Below, piece by piece: positions 1 through 8,129 of a stretch of 20,406 nt of DNA. A model generated the notes under the pieces. That model worked only from the letters and a program-made list of their open reading frames with translations, was not told where the DNA came from and made no database searches. Location: assembly GCA_900313775.1 (NCBI GenBank), contig OMSP01000063.1:1-20406 (forward strand), read 5' to 3'. Every line of letters begins with the position of its first letter. Positions within the stretch are counted from its first letter, which is position 1. The translations under genes and the position numbers were made by a program. Source of the stretch: an uncultured Eubacteriales bacterium. Lineage in GTDB: Bacteria; Bacillota; Clostridia; Lachnospirales; Lachnospiraceae.

Positions 1-975
1 AAATACCAGCAGCTGCCCGCGATCGATCTGCGCAGCCTCCTCTTTTTCAAAATAACCCTGAGCGGCAAGCGCATCAAGAGCCACATCAAGCGCCGGCTCA
101 TCCCAGACAGCTGAAAAATCAAGGAACCTGAGTGCCGTGTGGATGACTGTTCCCATCCGTGCCCCGTCTGTTTTTCTTTCGGTCTGCGCGCAGCGCGGGA
201 TCTCCTCCGGAATATAGACCGCCTCATCCTCTTTCCTCTTGAGCTCGGACACACTGACCTTCTGCGGTATTTCCCGCATCGCCTCATACGGATAACTGTA
301 CTCCATCTGTTCCTGCAGCTCATGCACCAGAGTCGTATCTCCCCCGGATTCAACGCGATCCCAAAGCGCCTGCGCACTTCTTCCGAGACCTCCTCCGTTC
401 TGTGCCTGTCTGCCGTCACTCATGATCAGCCGGACCGATCCGTCCTCACTCTCCCGGCATGAGAGAACGACCGGAAGCACCCAGTCGTAATAGCATCCCG
501 CACTCATCCGCTTCTCCAGCGGAAGCGCCCGATGACTCTGCCCTGCTGCATATCCGTAGCGGCTGACCGCATCCTCTTCGGTCGTGATGTCTCTGACACA
601 GCCGGTCATGATCAGCTTCTCTTTAGCCCGTGTCATCGCTACGTAGAGTACGCGCATCTCCTCTCCCAGCTCATCGCAGGTGATACGGCGGCGAATGATA
701 TCGCGAACGGTCGTAGAACTCTTCTCCCGCGACCGTATGTCAAATGACTCCAATCCCAGCCCCAGTTTCGGATGCAGCAATATCTTACCGCTCCTGTCGC
801 CGAGATTGAACCCGCGGCCCATTCCGACCAGAATAACGATCGGATACTCAAGGCCCTTGCTCTTGTGGATCGTTGTCATGCGCACAACGTCAGCATTTTC
901 ATCTAAGATGCCCGCCTCCCCGGCATCGATCTCCTGCTTGTCAATCTTGTCGATGTAATCGAGAAACCGCGGCAG
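1..975 (-). CDS. addA: AddA, C-terminal part in shifted frame, cut by the window edge
   Basis: Reading the minus strand from 975 in the frame one base away from the upstream AddA frame gives 325 uninterrupted codons that continue AddA exactly where the other frame loses it. The sequence LPRFLDYIDKID follows YRG, as expected for this family. Helicase motif V (TTIHKSKGLEYPIV) lies at about 835-879 and motif VI (LYVAMTRAKEKL) at about 613-651. Near the left edge RMGTVIHTALRFLDF marks the start of the C-terminal RecB-type nuclease domain; its catalytic Asp/Lys residues would lie beyond base 1. There is no obvious separate start or ribosome binding site for this part, so it is the tail of one broken gene rather than an independent gene. 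It could also be one intact gene if the base loss is a sequencing error. Confidence 0.9.
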   Translation of the reverse strand, partial: MPRFLDYIDKIDKQEIDAGEAGILDENADVVRMTTIHKSKGLEYPIVILVGMGRGFNLGDRSGKILLHPKLGLGLESFDIRSREKSSTTVRDIIRRRITCDELGEEMRVLYVAMTRAKEKLIMTGCVRDITTEEDAVSRYGYAAGQSHRALPLEKRMSAGCYYDWVLPVVLSCRESEDGSVRLIMSDGRQAQNGGGLGRSAQALWDRVESGGDTTLVHELQEQMEYSYPYEAMREIPQKVSVSELKRKEDEAVYIPEEIPRCAQTERKTDGARMGTVIHTALRFLDFSAVWDEPALDVALDALAAQGYFEKEEAAQIDRGQLLVF

Positions 976-3197
976 CCCCGGTATCCGGTCTCAGCGTAAG
1001 CGCGTGCCCTATCGGCAAGAAGATCAAGATTTGCCCTCCGCTGCAAGCCGCCCGGCATTGCCTCATAGAATCTGAGCACACCGGTCTCATCCATGATTCG
1101 TGTGAGCAGCTGATGCACCGGGATATAGGGAGCTTGTTCCCGGTAAGACTCGATGATCTTCATAAATGCGTCGACTTTGTCCCGCAGCGGATACTCTCCG
1201 CTCTCGCGATATGCCCGGACCGCTTCGTGAAATGTCTCATACTGTCTTCCGGCAACACGGATCCGTGCGAGTTCATCGTCAGTAAACTGTCCTATGCAGG
1301 AGGTCATGACAGCTGCCAGAGGCAGATCCTGCCTGGCATTGCCGATCAGTTTGAGAGTCTCGATCATCAGGCTGACTTCCTGTGTCTTAAAATACCCTTC
1401 CCGGCGCTCCATCACCAACGGTATCCCCTCGCCCGTGAGTGCCTCATAAAAATCCTCAGCCCAGTTTGAGAAAGACCGGCTCAGGATCGCGATATCACTG
1501 TACCGCGCAGGTCTGAGCTGGCCGGTCTCTTTGTCGGTCACCAGCTGTTCAGAAATAAGCCGTCGGATGCGCTCTGCCGTAAGGGCCGCTTCGCGAGACG
1601 CTTTATCCGAGCCGGACATATAAGGGATGATCCAGGCCTCGACCTGACGCTCTGGTCCCTGTACGAGTCCGGCTCCCTCATTCAAAGCCGCGTCCTCATC
1701 GTATTCGATCCCGCCTATTGCTTTGTCCATCAGCCGTTCAAAGACAGAATTGACAAAGTCGATGATCTTTCTGTCGCTCCTGAAATTCTTGCTTAAAAAG
1801 ATGCATGTCTGATCGCTCTCTTCCTGTTCGTCATAAGAAACGAAATTATATTGTTTCTTAATAAACATTTCAGGACGTGCATTGCGGAATCGATAGATGC
1901 TCTGTTTGACATCACCCACCATGAAGAAATTGTATCTGTCACCTCCGGAGACAGACGTTAAGATCGCTTCCTGCAGATAATTGCTGTCTTGGTATTCATC
2001 GACCATTACCTCAGCAAAATGCGCCCTGTAATGCGCAGCGACATAATCCAGCCCCCGGTCGTCGACCGCATGCAGGATCTCAAGTGCCAGATGTTCCATA
2101 TCGCTGAAATCGATGATCTTCAGCTTCCGTTTTCTCTCAGTAAACATCGCGTCGAAGCGAAGCACCAGACGCACCAGCTCACAGCCCTGTCTGTATGCAA
2201 TCGCCAAACGTCTCTCAAGCACCTCTTCCGGCAGGTCGATAAAATGACTTACCAGCTGATTCCAGGTCTTTTTGACTGTGTCTCTTTTTGCCCTGCAGTC
2301 CTTCTTTGCTTCCTCGTCTACCGCGTCGTCTTTTCTCACACTGCCGAGTTTCGTCCAGGTCTGCCCCTGTGCCTGCTGTCTGACCTCTTCCATCGATCCG
2401 GCTCTCATCACCGACTCAAAGAATCCGAGATCATCCTTCATGGCCGCCTCATAAGGATAGGGTCCGCCCGGCAGCAGACAAGCGGCGATCGTCTCTTCCG
2501 TGCGCTCTTTCAGTTCGCGTGCGACCGTCCTTACATGGTCAAGCACCATCTCATCCCGCTTGTCGGCTCCTTCGCCTTCCTGCTCATAAAACCGCGTGCA
2601 TTCACTCAGCCATTGCGCCGGTTGCGGAAAGCTGAGTGCCGTATGATAGATCGACAGGATCCATTCTTCAAGAGCCGTATCATCACGCTTGCTCCCGTAA
2701 GACTCGACCACTTCCATAAAATCATCGCTGTGCCGTGAATACTCCTCTTCCAGAAGCTCATCCATCACTTCGTGCTCGATCATCTTGCGTTCGCCGTCAT
2801 CGGCACAGATCCTGAAGTCCGGGTCCAGATCGATCACATGGAACCAGTTGCGTATGATCTCGAGACAGAATCCGTGAATGGTCGATATCTGAGCCTGCGG
2901 CAGCCGAATGAGCTGCTCACGCAGACGCGATCTCTCTTCTTCGCTTAAACTCTGTTCTCCGATAGCCTGTGTCAGTCTGTCGCGTATCTTGCTCCGCATC
3001 TGCCTGGCTGCGGCCTCGGTAAATGTCACGATCAGCAGATCATCAACATGTATCGGATGCTCCCTGTCGTTGATCCGGTCAAATATCCTTTCGGTCAGCA
3101 CCGTCGTCTTGCCTGAACCGGCCGCCGCCGATACTAGGATATCCCGATCGCGGGCAGCGATCACAGCCCTCTGTTGGTCTGTCCATGTCACCCTCAT
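903..3197 (-). CDS. addA: ATP-dependent helicase/nuclease subunit A (AddA), N-terminal part, frameshifted
   Basis: UvrD-like superfamily 1 helicase half of AddAB, which resects double-strand breaks for RecA loading. Visible motifs are TDQQ at 6-9, Walker A (AAAGSGKT) at residues 24-31, motif II with VDEYQD (D400, E401), motif III GDVKQSIYRFR near 430 and motif IV KNFRS near 467. The ATG at 3197 follows GGGAG at an 8-base spacing and overlaps the addB stop by four bases (ATGA), the usual addB-addA coupling. Real AddA similarity ends at residue 741 (YRG). The remaining codons down to the stop at 903 are out-of-frame read-through, because the family sequence continues in the -1 frame (see the entry at 1-975). 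The two parts plus the missing C-terminus fit the usual ~1200 residues. Identity is very secure; whether the gene is intact is not. Confidence 0.93.
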   Translation of the reverse strand: MRVTWTDQQRAVIAARDRDILVSAAAGSGKTTVLTERIFDRINDREHPIHVDDLLIVTFTEAAARQMRSKIRDRLTQAIGEQSLSEEERSRLREQLIRLPQAQISTIHGFCLEIIRNWFHVIDLDPDFRICADDGERKMIEHEVMDELLEEEYSRHSDDFMEVVESYGSKRDDTALEEWILSIYHTALSFPQPAQWLSECTRFYEQEGEGADKRDEMVLDHVRTVARELKERTEETIAACLLPGGPYPYEAAMKDDLGFFESVMRAGSMEEVRQQAQGQTWTKLGSVRKDDAVDEEAKKDCRAKRDTVKKTWNQLVSHFIDLPEEVLERRLAIAYRQGCELVRLVLRFDAMFTERKRKLKIIDFSDMEHLALEILHAVDDRGLDYVAAHYRAHFAEVMVDEYQDSNYLQEAILTSVSGGDRYNFFMVGDVKQSIYRFRNARPEMFIKKQYNFVSYDEQEESDQTCIFLSKNFRSDRKIIDFVNSVFERLMDKAIGGIEYDEDAALNEGAGLVQGPERQVEAWIIPYMSGSDKASREAALTAERIRRLISEQLVTDKETGQLRPARYSDIAILSRSFSNWAEDFYEALTGEGIPLVMERREGYFKTQEVSLMIETLKLIGNARQDLPLAAVMTSCIGQFTDDELARIRVAGRQYETFHEAVRAYRESGEYPLRDKVDAFMKIIESYREQAPYIPVHQLLTRIMDETGVLRFYEAMPGGLQRRANLDLLADRARAYAETGYRGCRGFSITSTRLTSRRSMPGRRAS
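971..981 (-). other. Frameshift site inside addA
   Basis: On the minus strand the codons read TAC CGG GGC TGC (Y R G C), whereas family-like protein resumes from CTG CCG CGG TTT (L P R F). Exactly one base is missing, most simply a G from the GGGG run at 979-976 or the third base of a Gly codon. A homopolymer of this kind is a common place for a sequencing or assembly indel, and also for a real one-base deletion. It does not form a canonical X-XXY-YYZ slippery heptamer in the incoming frame. Confidence 0.85.
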
Positions 3198-6100
3198 CGT
3201 CCGATCTCCCGGCGCATTTTCTGCAGCGCTTCCTCGTCTTTCATCTTTTCAAGTTCGCGGTAGCTTTCCATCTTAGCGTCAAAATGGCAAATAGCATGAT
3301 AAGGACAATACTGACAGCCTCTCGCTTTATCCAGTTTGTAGGGGCTGACTTCGATCTTTCCCTCTGCAATGCGCTCATTCATCCGCGCTGCTTTATGACG
3401 GCCGTAGGCAACTACCGTATCCAGATCACCTCCGCTCAAGACATGGCTGCTCTTCATAGTGCCGCCGTCTTTTTTTATGCCGAAGGGTGCTGCCAGCGAC
3501 GCCGAAGGCAGGGTGTGATCAAGCGCCTGTAAGACAGCCGGATCGTCGCGGATGACACCGTCTACACGCAGTTCTTTTCGCAGGGCATCGGCGGCTGACT
3601 CTCCGGGAGATATCTCCACAAAGGGGTCATCCACCGTATAATAAAACAGAGCTGCCGCCGTTGGATCCCGGCCGGTCTCTTTTTTCAGCAGATCAAGCGC
3701 CTCAGCCATATAGACCGGCAGCTGTATCTGCAGACCGTGGTATTCTCGGTTAAGATCCAGTTTCTGGGATCCTGTTTTATAATCCAGCACTTTGGCATAG
3801 AGTTCTCCGTCGATGTCAGCCAGATCCAGCCGGTCGATCACTCCGGAACCGAAGTTCAGTTCATAGGCGACCGGCTCAAAATCTCCGGCGGAAAGCTGTC
3901 TTGTAATCACATCGACACTGCGATCCATCAGCTTTTTGATCCTCACCAAGTTGTAGGCACCCCTCGCCTCATTTTCAAGTATGTCGTATCCTTCCTCCTG
4001 CACGGCAGACGCAACGGATTCTTCGATCCAGCGCGCCTTTTGCTGCGGGCTTACTTCCTGCCAGCGCAGTCCCTCCTCCTGCACATGTTTCCCGTATGCC
4101 TCGATCGCCGCATGAAAGACTGTGCCGAAATCACTGACCTCAAACTCATAGACCTCCCTCTCCTGCAGTCTGAGGCCATAAGTCAGGAAATGCTTGTACG
4201 GACATTCAGCATACTTCTGTAATTGGGAAATGCTGCGCTGTCTGCTCTGAGGATAGAGCGCTTCAGCTGTCCGGTCTGAGAGTCTTGCCGCATGATGCCT
4301 GTAGGATGCGGCGGAGCGAAGTGTCTTCAGGATACCGCTATACCTCTCATCGCGAAGGAATACCCGGGCGATCCCTGTCCAGAGATCCCCTCCCTGTACG
4401 CTCCTGCCGGTCAGCTGTTCCTGCAGGTGCTCGAAGAGATAGTCTGCACCGTACCGCGGGCTGATACCCTGCGGCTCATTCAGATATGCAGTACCTGAAC
4501 GAGACTCAACTCCTGTGATCTGTGTGATTTCTCTGACCAGATAAGAGGGCTCCTCCGGGTCACCTTTGACATTCATTCGCGGGAAAGTCACTGCAAGATA
4601 ATCTGTCGGTTTAGATAAAAGCTGATACAGATAGAACTGTTGAGAATATGTCTGCTCTTTCGCTCCGGGTGACAGTTCCAGCCCTGCATCGGCAAACAGC
4701 TCTCTGTCCCATCGCGTAAGCAGGCCTTTGCGCTGATTGTCTCCGGGCAGATTCTCATCCCCCGCTCCGAGGATCAACACTGCTCTGGTATCCTCCAGAC
4801 GCGTGCGTGTCAGATCACCGATCAGGATATGGTCGCGGGATTCCGGCAGTATGCCGATCTTGACCTCCTCGAGACCCGCGTCGATCATGCGGGCATACTC
4901 GTTCAGGGAGACAGTCTCCTCGCCGGCCAGTTCAGTCATCTGATCCATGAGACGGATCAGTCCGCTGTACACCTGAGCATACTCCTGTGCTCGCTCACTT
5001 TCTCCGCAAGCCTCAAACTCTCCCGTCATCCTTCGCAGTGCTGAGAGCGCTCCGTCCCGCTTGATAAAACGGTATAAAGTTTTTGTCCAATCAGTCACCG
5101 TCTGTTCGGTACCGGCGATCCGATGGATATCTGCCATACGATCGATGAGTGAGACCCTCACCTGATCTGCCTCTTTCTCATCCCATTCTCTGTTCCACCG
5201 GCTGTATCCGCGGATCCCGCGGGCAGTCACGACATTGTCGAGCTTATCTATCTGTTCGCTTCCGAACTCTGTGAAGCCCGTCCGCAAAAAACGCATGACA
5301 GCACCTGCCGTGTAATCGCTGATCTCAATCTCCAGAAAAGAACGGATATACTCGACAAAGGCATTGTCCATGACATGGTGTTTGTAATCAAGGAAACAGG
5401 GAATACCGTAGCGCTCCATCGTATCGGTCAGGCCTTCGGCATAGCTGTCCATATCACAGACGACTACTGCGATATCCCGGTAATGCCAGCCGTGTTCCTG
5501 CAAAAGCTGACGTACCTTCTTGGCTGCAAGCTTGCATTCTTCCCGTCTGTTGGCACAGGCGTAGAGCTCAAGCGCTTTCTCATCCTGTCCGGAGAAGACA
5601 TCCCCTCTGTTTCGAAACAAATTTGTTTCCAGAAATGAAATAATGTCTTTTTTACCGTCGACAGACGTCAGGATGACCGGCTCCTCAAGCTCGCAGCCGC
5701 TCTCCTTCGCGATATCAGCCATCTGCGCACAAAAACGTTTGCTCATGCCGAAGAGCTCGTAGGCATCCCGGTAGACAGCTTTCTCGCCTTCAGGAAGCGT
5801 CACGGTAACGATAACGCGTTCACAGACCTTTGCAAGCTGAGCCATAAGTTCGACCTGGACAGGTGTAAGCCCGGTAAACCCGTCGAGCGCGATGACACTG
5901 CCGTCAAGCATTTGAGAAGAAGGGACTAAAGAAGCCAGAACGGAGAGCTGTTCCTCCTTGGTCAGATATCTCTCTCCCAGACACTCACGAAAAGCACCGT
6001 ACAGCCGGCGCAGATCACTCAGCTTGTTAGCCAGGCTGTTGTCGGATGAAGAGAGTTCACTGATCAGGTCACCCAGATCGTCTTCATCTACGCCATATTG

Positions 6101-6490
6101 CATGAATTCGGAAATAATGGATTTGATCTCGCTGATCGTCCCCGGCCTTCCGGCGGATGATCCGAGACAGTTCAGATCGTCAGCGCAGACAGTCATTGCG
6201 CGGCGAAGCAGCAGATTTTTGCCTACATCATCCAGAATGATACGGCCGAGCGCCCCCTGTTCCTCAAAAATACGATGAGCCAGCCGTGCAAAGCTGACGA
6301 CATCGATGTTGAGGATCCCTCCGCTCTTCTGAGCACAGACAAGCGCACGCTGCATCGCAGCCGTTGCCTGTTCAGGGACGATCACGAAAACAGATTGATC
6401 GGGATATGCAGCGGCCTGTTCGCAGATCTGACCTATCACAGTCTGCGTCTTGCCGCTTCCGCAGCCGCCGAGGATCAACTGCACAGACAT
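3194..6490 (-). CDS. addB: ATP-dependent helicase/deoxyribonuclease subunit B (AddB)
   Basis: Partner of AddA; supplies the second nuclease and the inactive-helicase fold of the AddAB break-resection complex. At 1098 residues it is close to the usual ~1150. A Walker A motif (GGCGSGKT) is at residues 8-15. The C-terminal RecB-like nuclease has VIDRLDLADIDG and then LDYKTG with D903 and K905. The four cysteines of the AddB iron-sulfur staple are present: C763 in AECPYKHFL, and C1059, C1062 and C1068 in CQYCPYHAIC, giving the C-x2-C-x5-C spacing seen in Bacillus AddB. The ATG at 6490 follows GAGGT and lies seven bases beyond the end of the preceding TPR gene; the stop overlaps the addA start. 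All key residues are intact, so only AddA is damaged in this pair. Confidence 0.96.
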   Translation of the reverse strand: MSVQLILGGCGSGKTQTVIGQICEQAAAYPDQSVFVIVPEQATAAMQRALVCAQKSGGILNIDVVSFARLAHRIFEEQGALGRIILDDVGKNLLLRRAMTVCADDLNCLGSSAGRPGTISEIKSIISEFMQYGVDEDDLGDLISELSSSDNSLANKLSDLRRLYGAFRECLGERYLTKEEQLSVLASLVPSSQMLDGSVIALDGFTGLTPVQVELMAQLAKVCERVIVTVTLPEGEKAVYRDAYELFGMSKRFCAQMADIAKESGCELEEPVILTSVDGKKDIISFLETNLFRNRGDVFSGQDEKALELYACANRREECKLAAKKVRQLLQEHGWHYRDIAVVVCDMDSYAEGLTDTMERYGIPCFLDYKHHVMDNAFVEYIRSFLEIEISDYTAGAVMRFLRTGFTEFGSEQIDKLDNVVTARGIRGYSRWNREWDEKEADQVRVSLIDRMADIHRIAGTEQTVTDWTKTLYRFIKRDGALSALRRMTGEFEACGESERAQEYAQVYSGLIRLMDQMTELAGEETVSLNEYARMIDAGLEEVKIGILPESRDHILIGDLTRTRLEDTRAVLILGAGDENLPGDNQRKGLLTRWDRELFADAGLELSPGAKEQTYSQQFYLYQLLSKPTDYLAVTFPRMNVKGDPEEPSYLVREITQITGVESRSGTAYLNEPQGISPRYGADYLFEHLQEQLTGRSVQGGDLWTGIARVFLRDERYSGILKTLRSAASYRHHAARLSDRTAEALYPQSRQRSISQLQKYAECPYKHFLTYGLRLQEREVYEFEVSDFGTVFHAAIEAYGKHVQEEGLRWQEVSPQQKARWIEESVASAVQEEGYDILENEARGAYNLVRIKKLMDRSVDVITRQLSAGDFEPVAYELNFGSGVIDRLDLADIDGELYAKVLDYKTGSQKLDLNREYHGLQIQLPVYMAEALDLLKKETGRDPTAAALFYYTVDDPFVEISPGESAADALRKELRVDGVIRDDPAVLQALDHTLPSASLAAPFGIKKDGGTMKSSHVLSGGDLDTVVAYGRHKAARMNERIAEGKIEVSPYKLDKARGCQYCPYHAICHFDAKMESYRELEKMKDEEALQKMRREIGR

Positions 6491-6496
6491 GCGTCG

Positions 6497-7090
6497 TTAC
6501 CTCGACTCCAGAAATTTGTATTCGCGATCCATCTTGTCGTCTTCCGGATAATCAGCTATATACTCCTGGGCGCATTCTTTCGCCTGCTCCCACTGAGCTG
6601 TTTTCTCGTAGCAGATGACCGTTTGATAGCGCATCTGTTTCTTCATTTCATAGGACAGTCCTTCTGCTTCCAGGCCTTTCTGCAGCCACTCGAGACTCTC
6701 CTCATATTGCTCCTGCTGCATGAGACAGTTTACGATCAGACTGCAGACCTGTGCCGTGGGCTCCGCCCCTTTATCGACAGAAGTGATCAGTTCTTCAGCT
6801 GCCTCTTTATACTTTTTCTGCTCATAGTAGGCCAGACCTTTACCGCGATGGCTCTCGGCCACATCTTCACCTGCGGCGATCGATGTGTCAAAGCAACTGA
6901 TAGCCTCATCATAATTGCCTTTCTTGAGCGCGTTCACACCGCTTCTAACATCGCGGTCATGCAGAGCGAACCATACGATCATGCCGATGATAAATGCCAG
7001 CAGCAATACAATGATGATCCGCAGTAAGATAGCAATACGGTCATGTCTTCTGCGTTTGCTGCTCTTTCTCTTTTTACGGGCTTTGGCCAT
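6497..7090 (-). CDS. Membrane-anchored TPR protein, 197 aa
   Basis: Small protein with a strongly basic start (residues 1-19, rich in Lys/Arg), one transmembrane helix at about 21-43 (ILLRIIIVLLLAFIIGMIVWF), then four or so tetratricopeptide-like helical pairs from about 53 to 190 (GVNALKKGNYDEAISCFD, GKGLAYYEQKKYKEAAEEL, LMQQEQYEESLEWLQKGLE, CYEKTAQWEQAKECAQEYI). The positive-inside rule puts the N-terminus in the cytoplasm and the TPR part outside. TPR folds bind proteins; no partner can be named from the sequence. It sits between mntP (13-base gap) and addB (six-base gap) in what looks like one transcript. The start is the ATG at 7090 behind a GGGGAT box. Function unknown. Confidence 0.85.
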   Translation of the reverse strand: MAKARKKRKSSKRRRHDRIAILLRIIIVLLLAFIIGMIVWFALHDRDVRSGVNALKKGNYDEAISCFDTSIAAGEDVAESHRGKGLAYYEQKKYKEAAEELITSVDKGAEPTAQVCSLIVNCLMQQEQYEESLEWLQKGLEAEGLSYEMKKQMRYQTVICYEKTAQWEQAKECAQEYIADYPEDDKMDREYKFLESR

Positions 7091-7103
7091 AAGTACTTAT
7101 CCC

Positions 7104-7652
7104 CTATAAGCTTGTCAACAATATTTTCAGTCCGAGGAGTATCAGCACGATCCCTCCTGCCATATCTGCCTTTTTTGCCAGGCGTCCGCCGATAAGCCCC
7201 CCGATATAGACGCCGGCAAACGAGATCACAAACGCTGTAACTCCGATGACGATCGCCGAGACAGCGATCCCGGTCCCCGTCATTGCCAGAGACACTCCGG
7301 CCGCCAGTGCATCGATACTTGTGGCTACCGCCAGCGCGACCATTGTCGCGACAGAAAAGGAAGCATCTGCTTCCTCCTGCTCTCCCAGCGACTCGCGTAT
7401 CATATTCGCTCCGATCAACAACAGCAGGACAAAGGCGATCACCGGCGCCAGCGACTCAACTCGCTGCCTGAACGAACTGCCCACAAAATAACCGATACAG
7501 GGCATCAGCGCCTGAAAGACACCGAAATAGATCCCGCATATCAATGCGTGCCGGGCCTTGACATCCCTGACCGCCAATCCCTTGCAGACAGAGACTGCAA
7601 AGGCGTCCATCGCCAGGCTGACCGCCAGCAGGAATAATTCGATCCAACTCAT
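7104..7652 (-). CDS. mntP: Manganese efflux pump MntP
   Basis: Six-helix inner-membrane exporter of Mn(II), family MntP/YebN. The length of 182 residues is typical. The two conserved helix motifs with membrane Asp are present: SLAMDAFAVS with D16 and ATSIDALAAGVSLA with D114, related by the internal two-fold repeat of the family. The central loop is acidic (EQEEAD, about 91-96). The ATG follows directly on the nrdR stop (TAA-ATG, no gap), so the two genes should be co-translated. The yybP-ykoY manganese riboswitch that often precedes mntP is not possible here, because the coding region of nrdR occupies that space. Confidence 0.94.
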   Translation of the reverse strand: MSWIELFLLAVSLAMDAFAVSVCKGLAVRDVKARHALICGIYFGVFQALMPCIGYFVGSSFRQRVESLAPVIAFVLLLLIGANMIRESLGEQEEADASFSVATMVALAVATSIDALAAGVSLAMTGTGIAVSAIVIGVTAFVISFAGVYIGGLIGGRLAKKADMAGGIVLILLGLKILLTSL

Positions 7653-8105
7653 TTATTGATCAATCAGGTTCTTGAGTTCTTCCATGAAGGTATCGACATC
7701 TTTGAACTCACGATAGACAGAGGCAAAACGGACATAGGCGACCCCGTCGATCTCCTTCAGATGGTTCATGACTATCTCGCCGACCTCTTTACTGCTGATC
7801 TCCTTCTCCTCCTGATTGTAGAGCTCAGTCTCTATCTGATCGATCATGCGCTGAATATTGGCAGTAGAGACCGGGCGCTTATAACAGGCGCGCAGGATAC
7901 CGGATTCGAGCTTTGAGCGATCATACATCTCACGACCCTTATCCTTCTTAATGATATTGAGCGGGATAGTCTCGATCTTCTCATAGGTCGTGAAACGCTT
8001 GGAACAATTACCGCACAAGCGTCTCCGGCGGATCGATCCTCCCTCTTCCACCGGCCGAGAGTCAATAACCTTGGTGTTTTCGCTTCCGCAAAACGGACAC
8101 TTCAT
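7653..8105 (-). CDS. nrdR: Transcriptional repressor NrdR
   Basis: Repressor of ribonucleotide reductase genes that senses dATP/ATP. At 150 residues it is full length. The N-terminal zinc ribbon has MKCPFC (C3, C6) and CGNC (C31, C34). The ATP-cone domain follows at about 49-139, beginning with the LNIIKKDKGREMYDRSKLE stretch and including ACYKRPVS. The ATG is preceded by AAAGGAGGGTATCT, an excellent ribosome binding site. It lies 24 bases beyond the end of the glucosaminidase gene, so it probably shares its transcript. No ribonucleotide reductase gene is in the window; the gene acts in trans. Confidence 0.96.
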   Translation of the reverse strand: MKCPFCGSENTKVIDSRPVEEGGSIRRRRLCGNCSKRFTTYEKIETIPLNIIKKDKGREMYDRSKLESGILRACYKRPVSTANIQRMIDQIETELYNQEEKEISSKEVGEIVMNHLKEIDGVAYVRFASVYREFKDVDTFMEELKNLIDQ

Positions 8106-8129
8106 AGATACCCTCCTTTGACAAACTCC

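Noticed and set aside
973..981. Programmed -1 ribosomal frameshifting in addA
   Set aside because: The incoming codons CGG GGC do not form a slippery heptamer. I saw no downstream stem or pseudoknot and know of no such case in addA; an indel is simpler.
1989..2738. Plus-strand 249-codon frame opposite addA
   Set aside because: Lies fully within the AddA helicase coding region with motifs II and III on the other strand.
6275..7027. Plus-strand 250-codon frame opposite addB and the small TPR gene
   Set aside because: It spans two real minus-strand genes and their junction and shows no family features.
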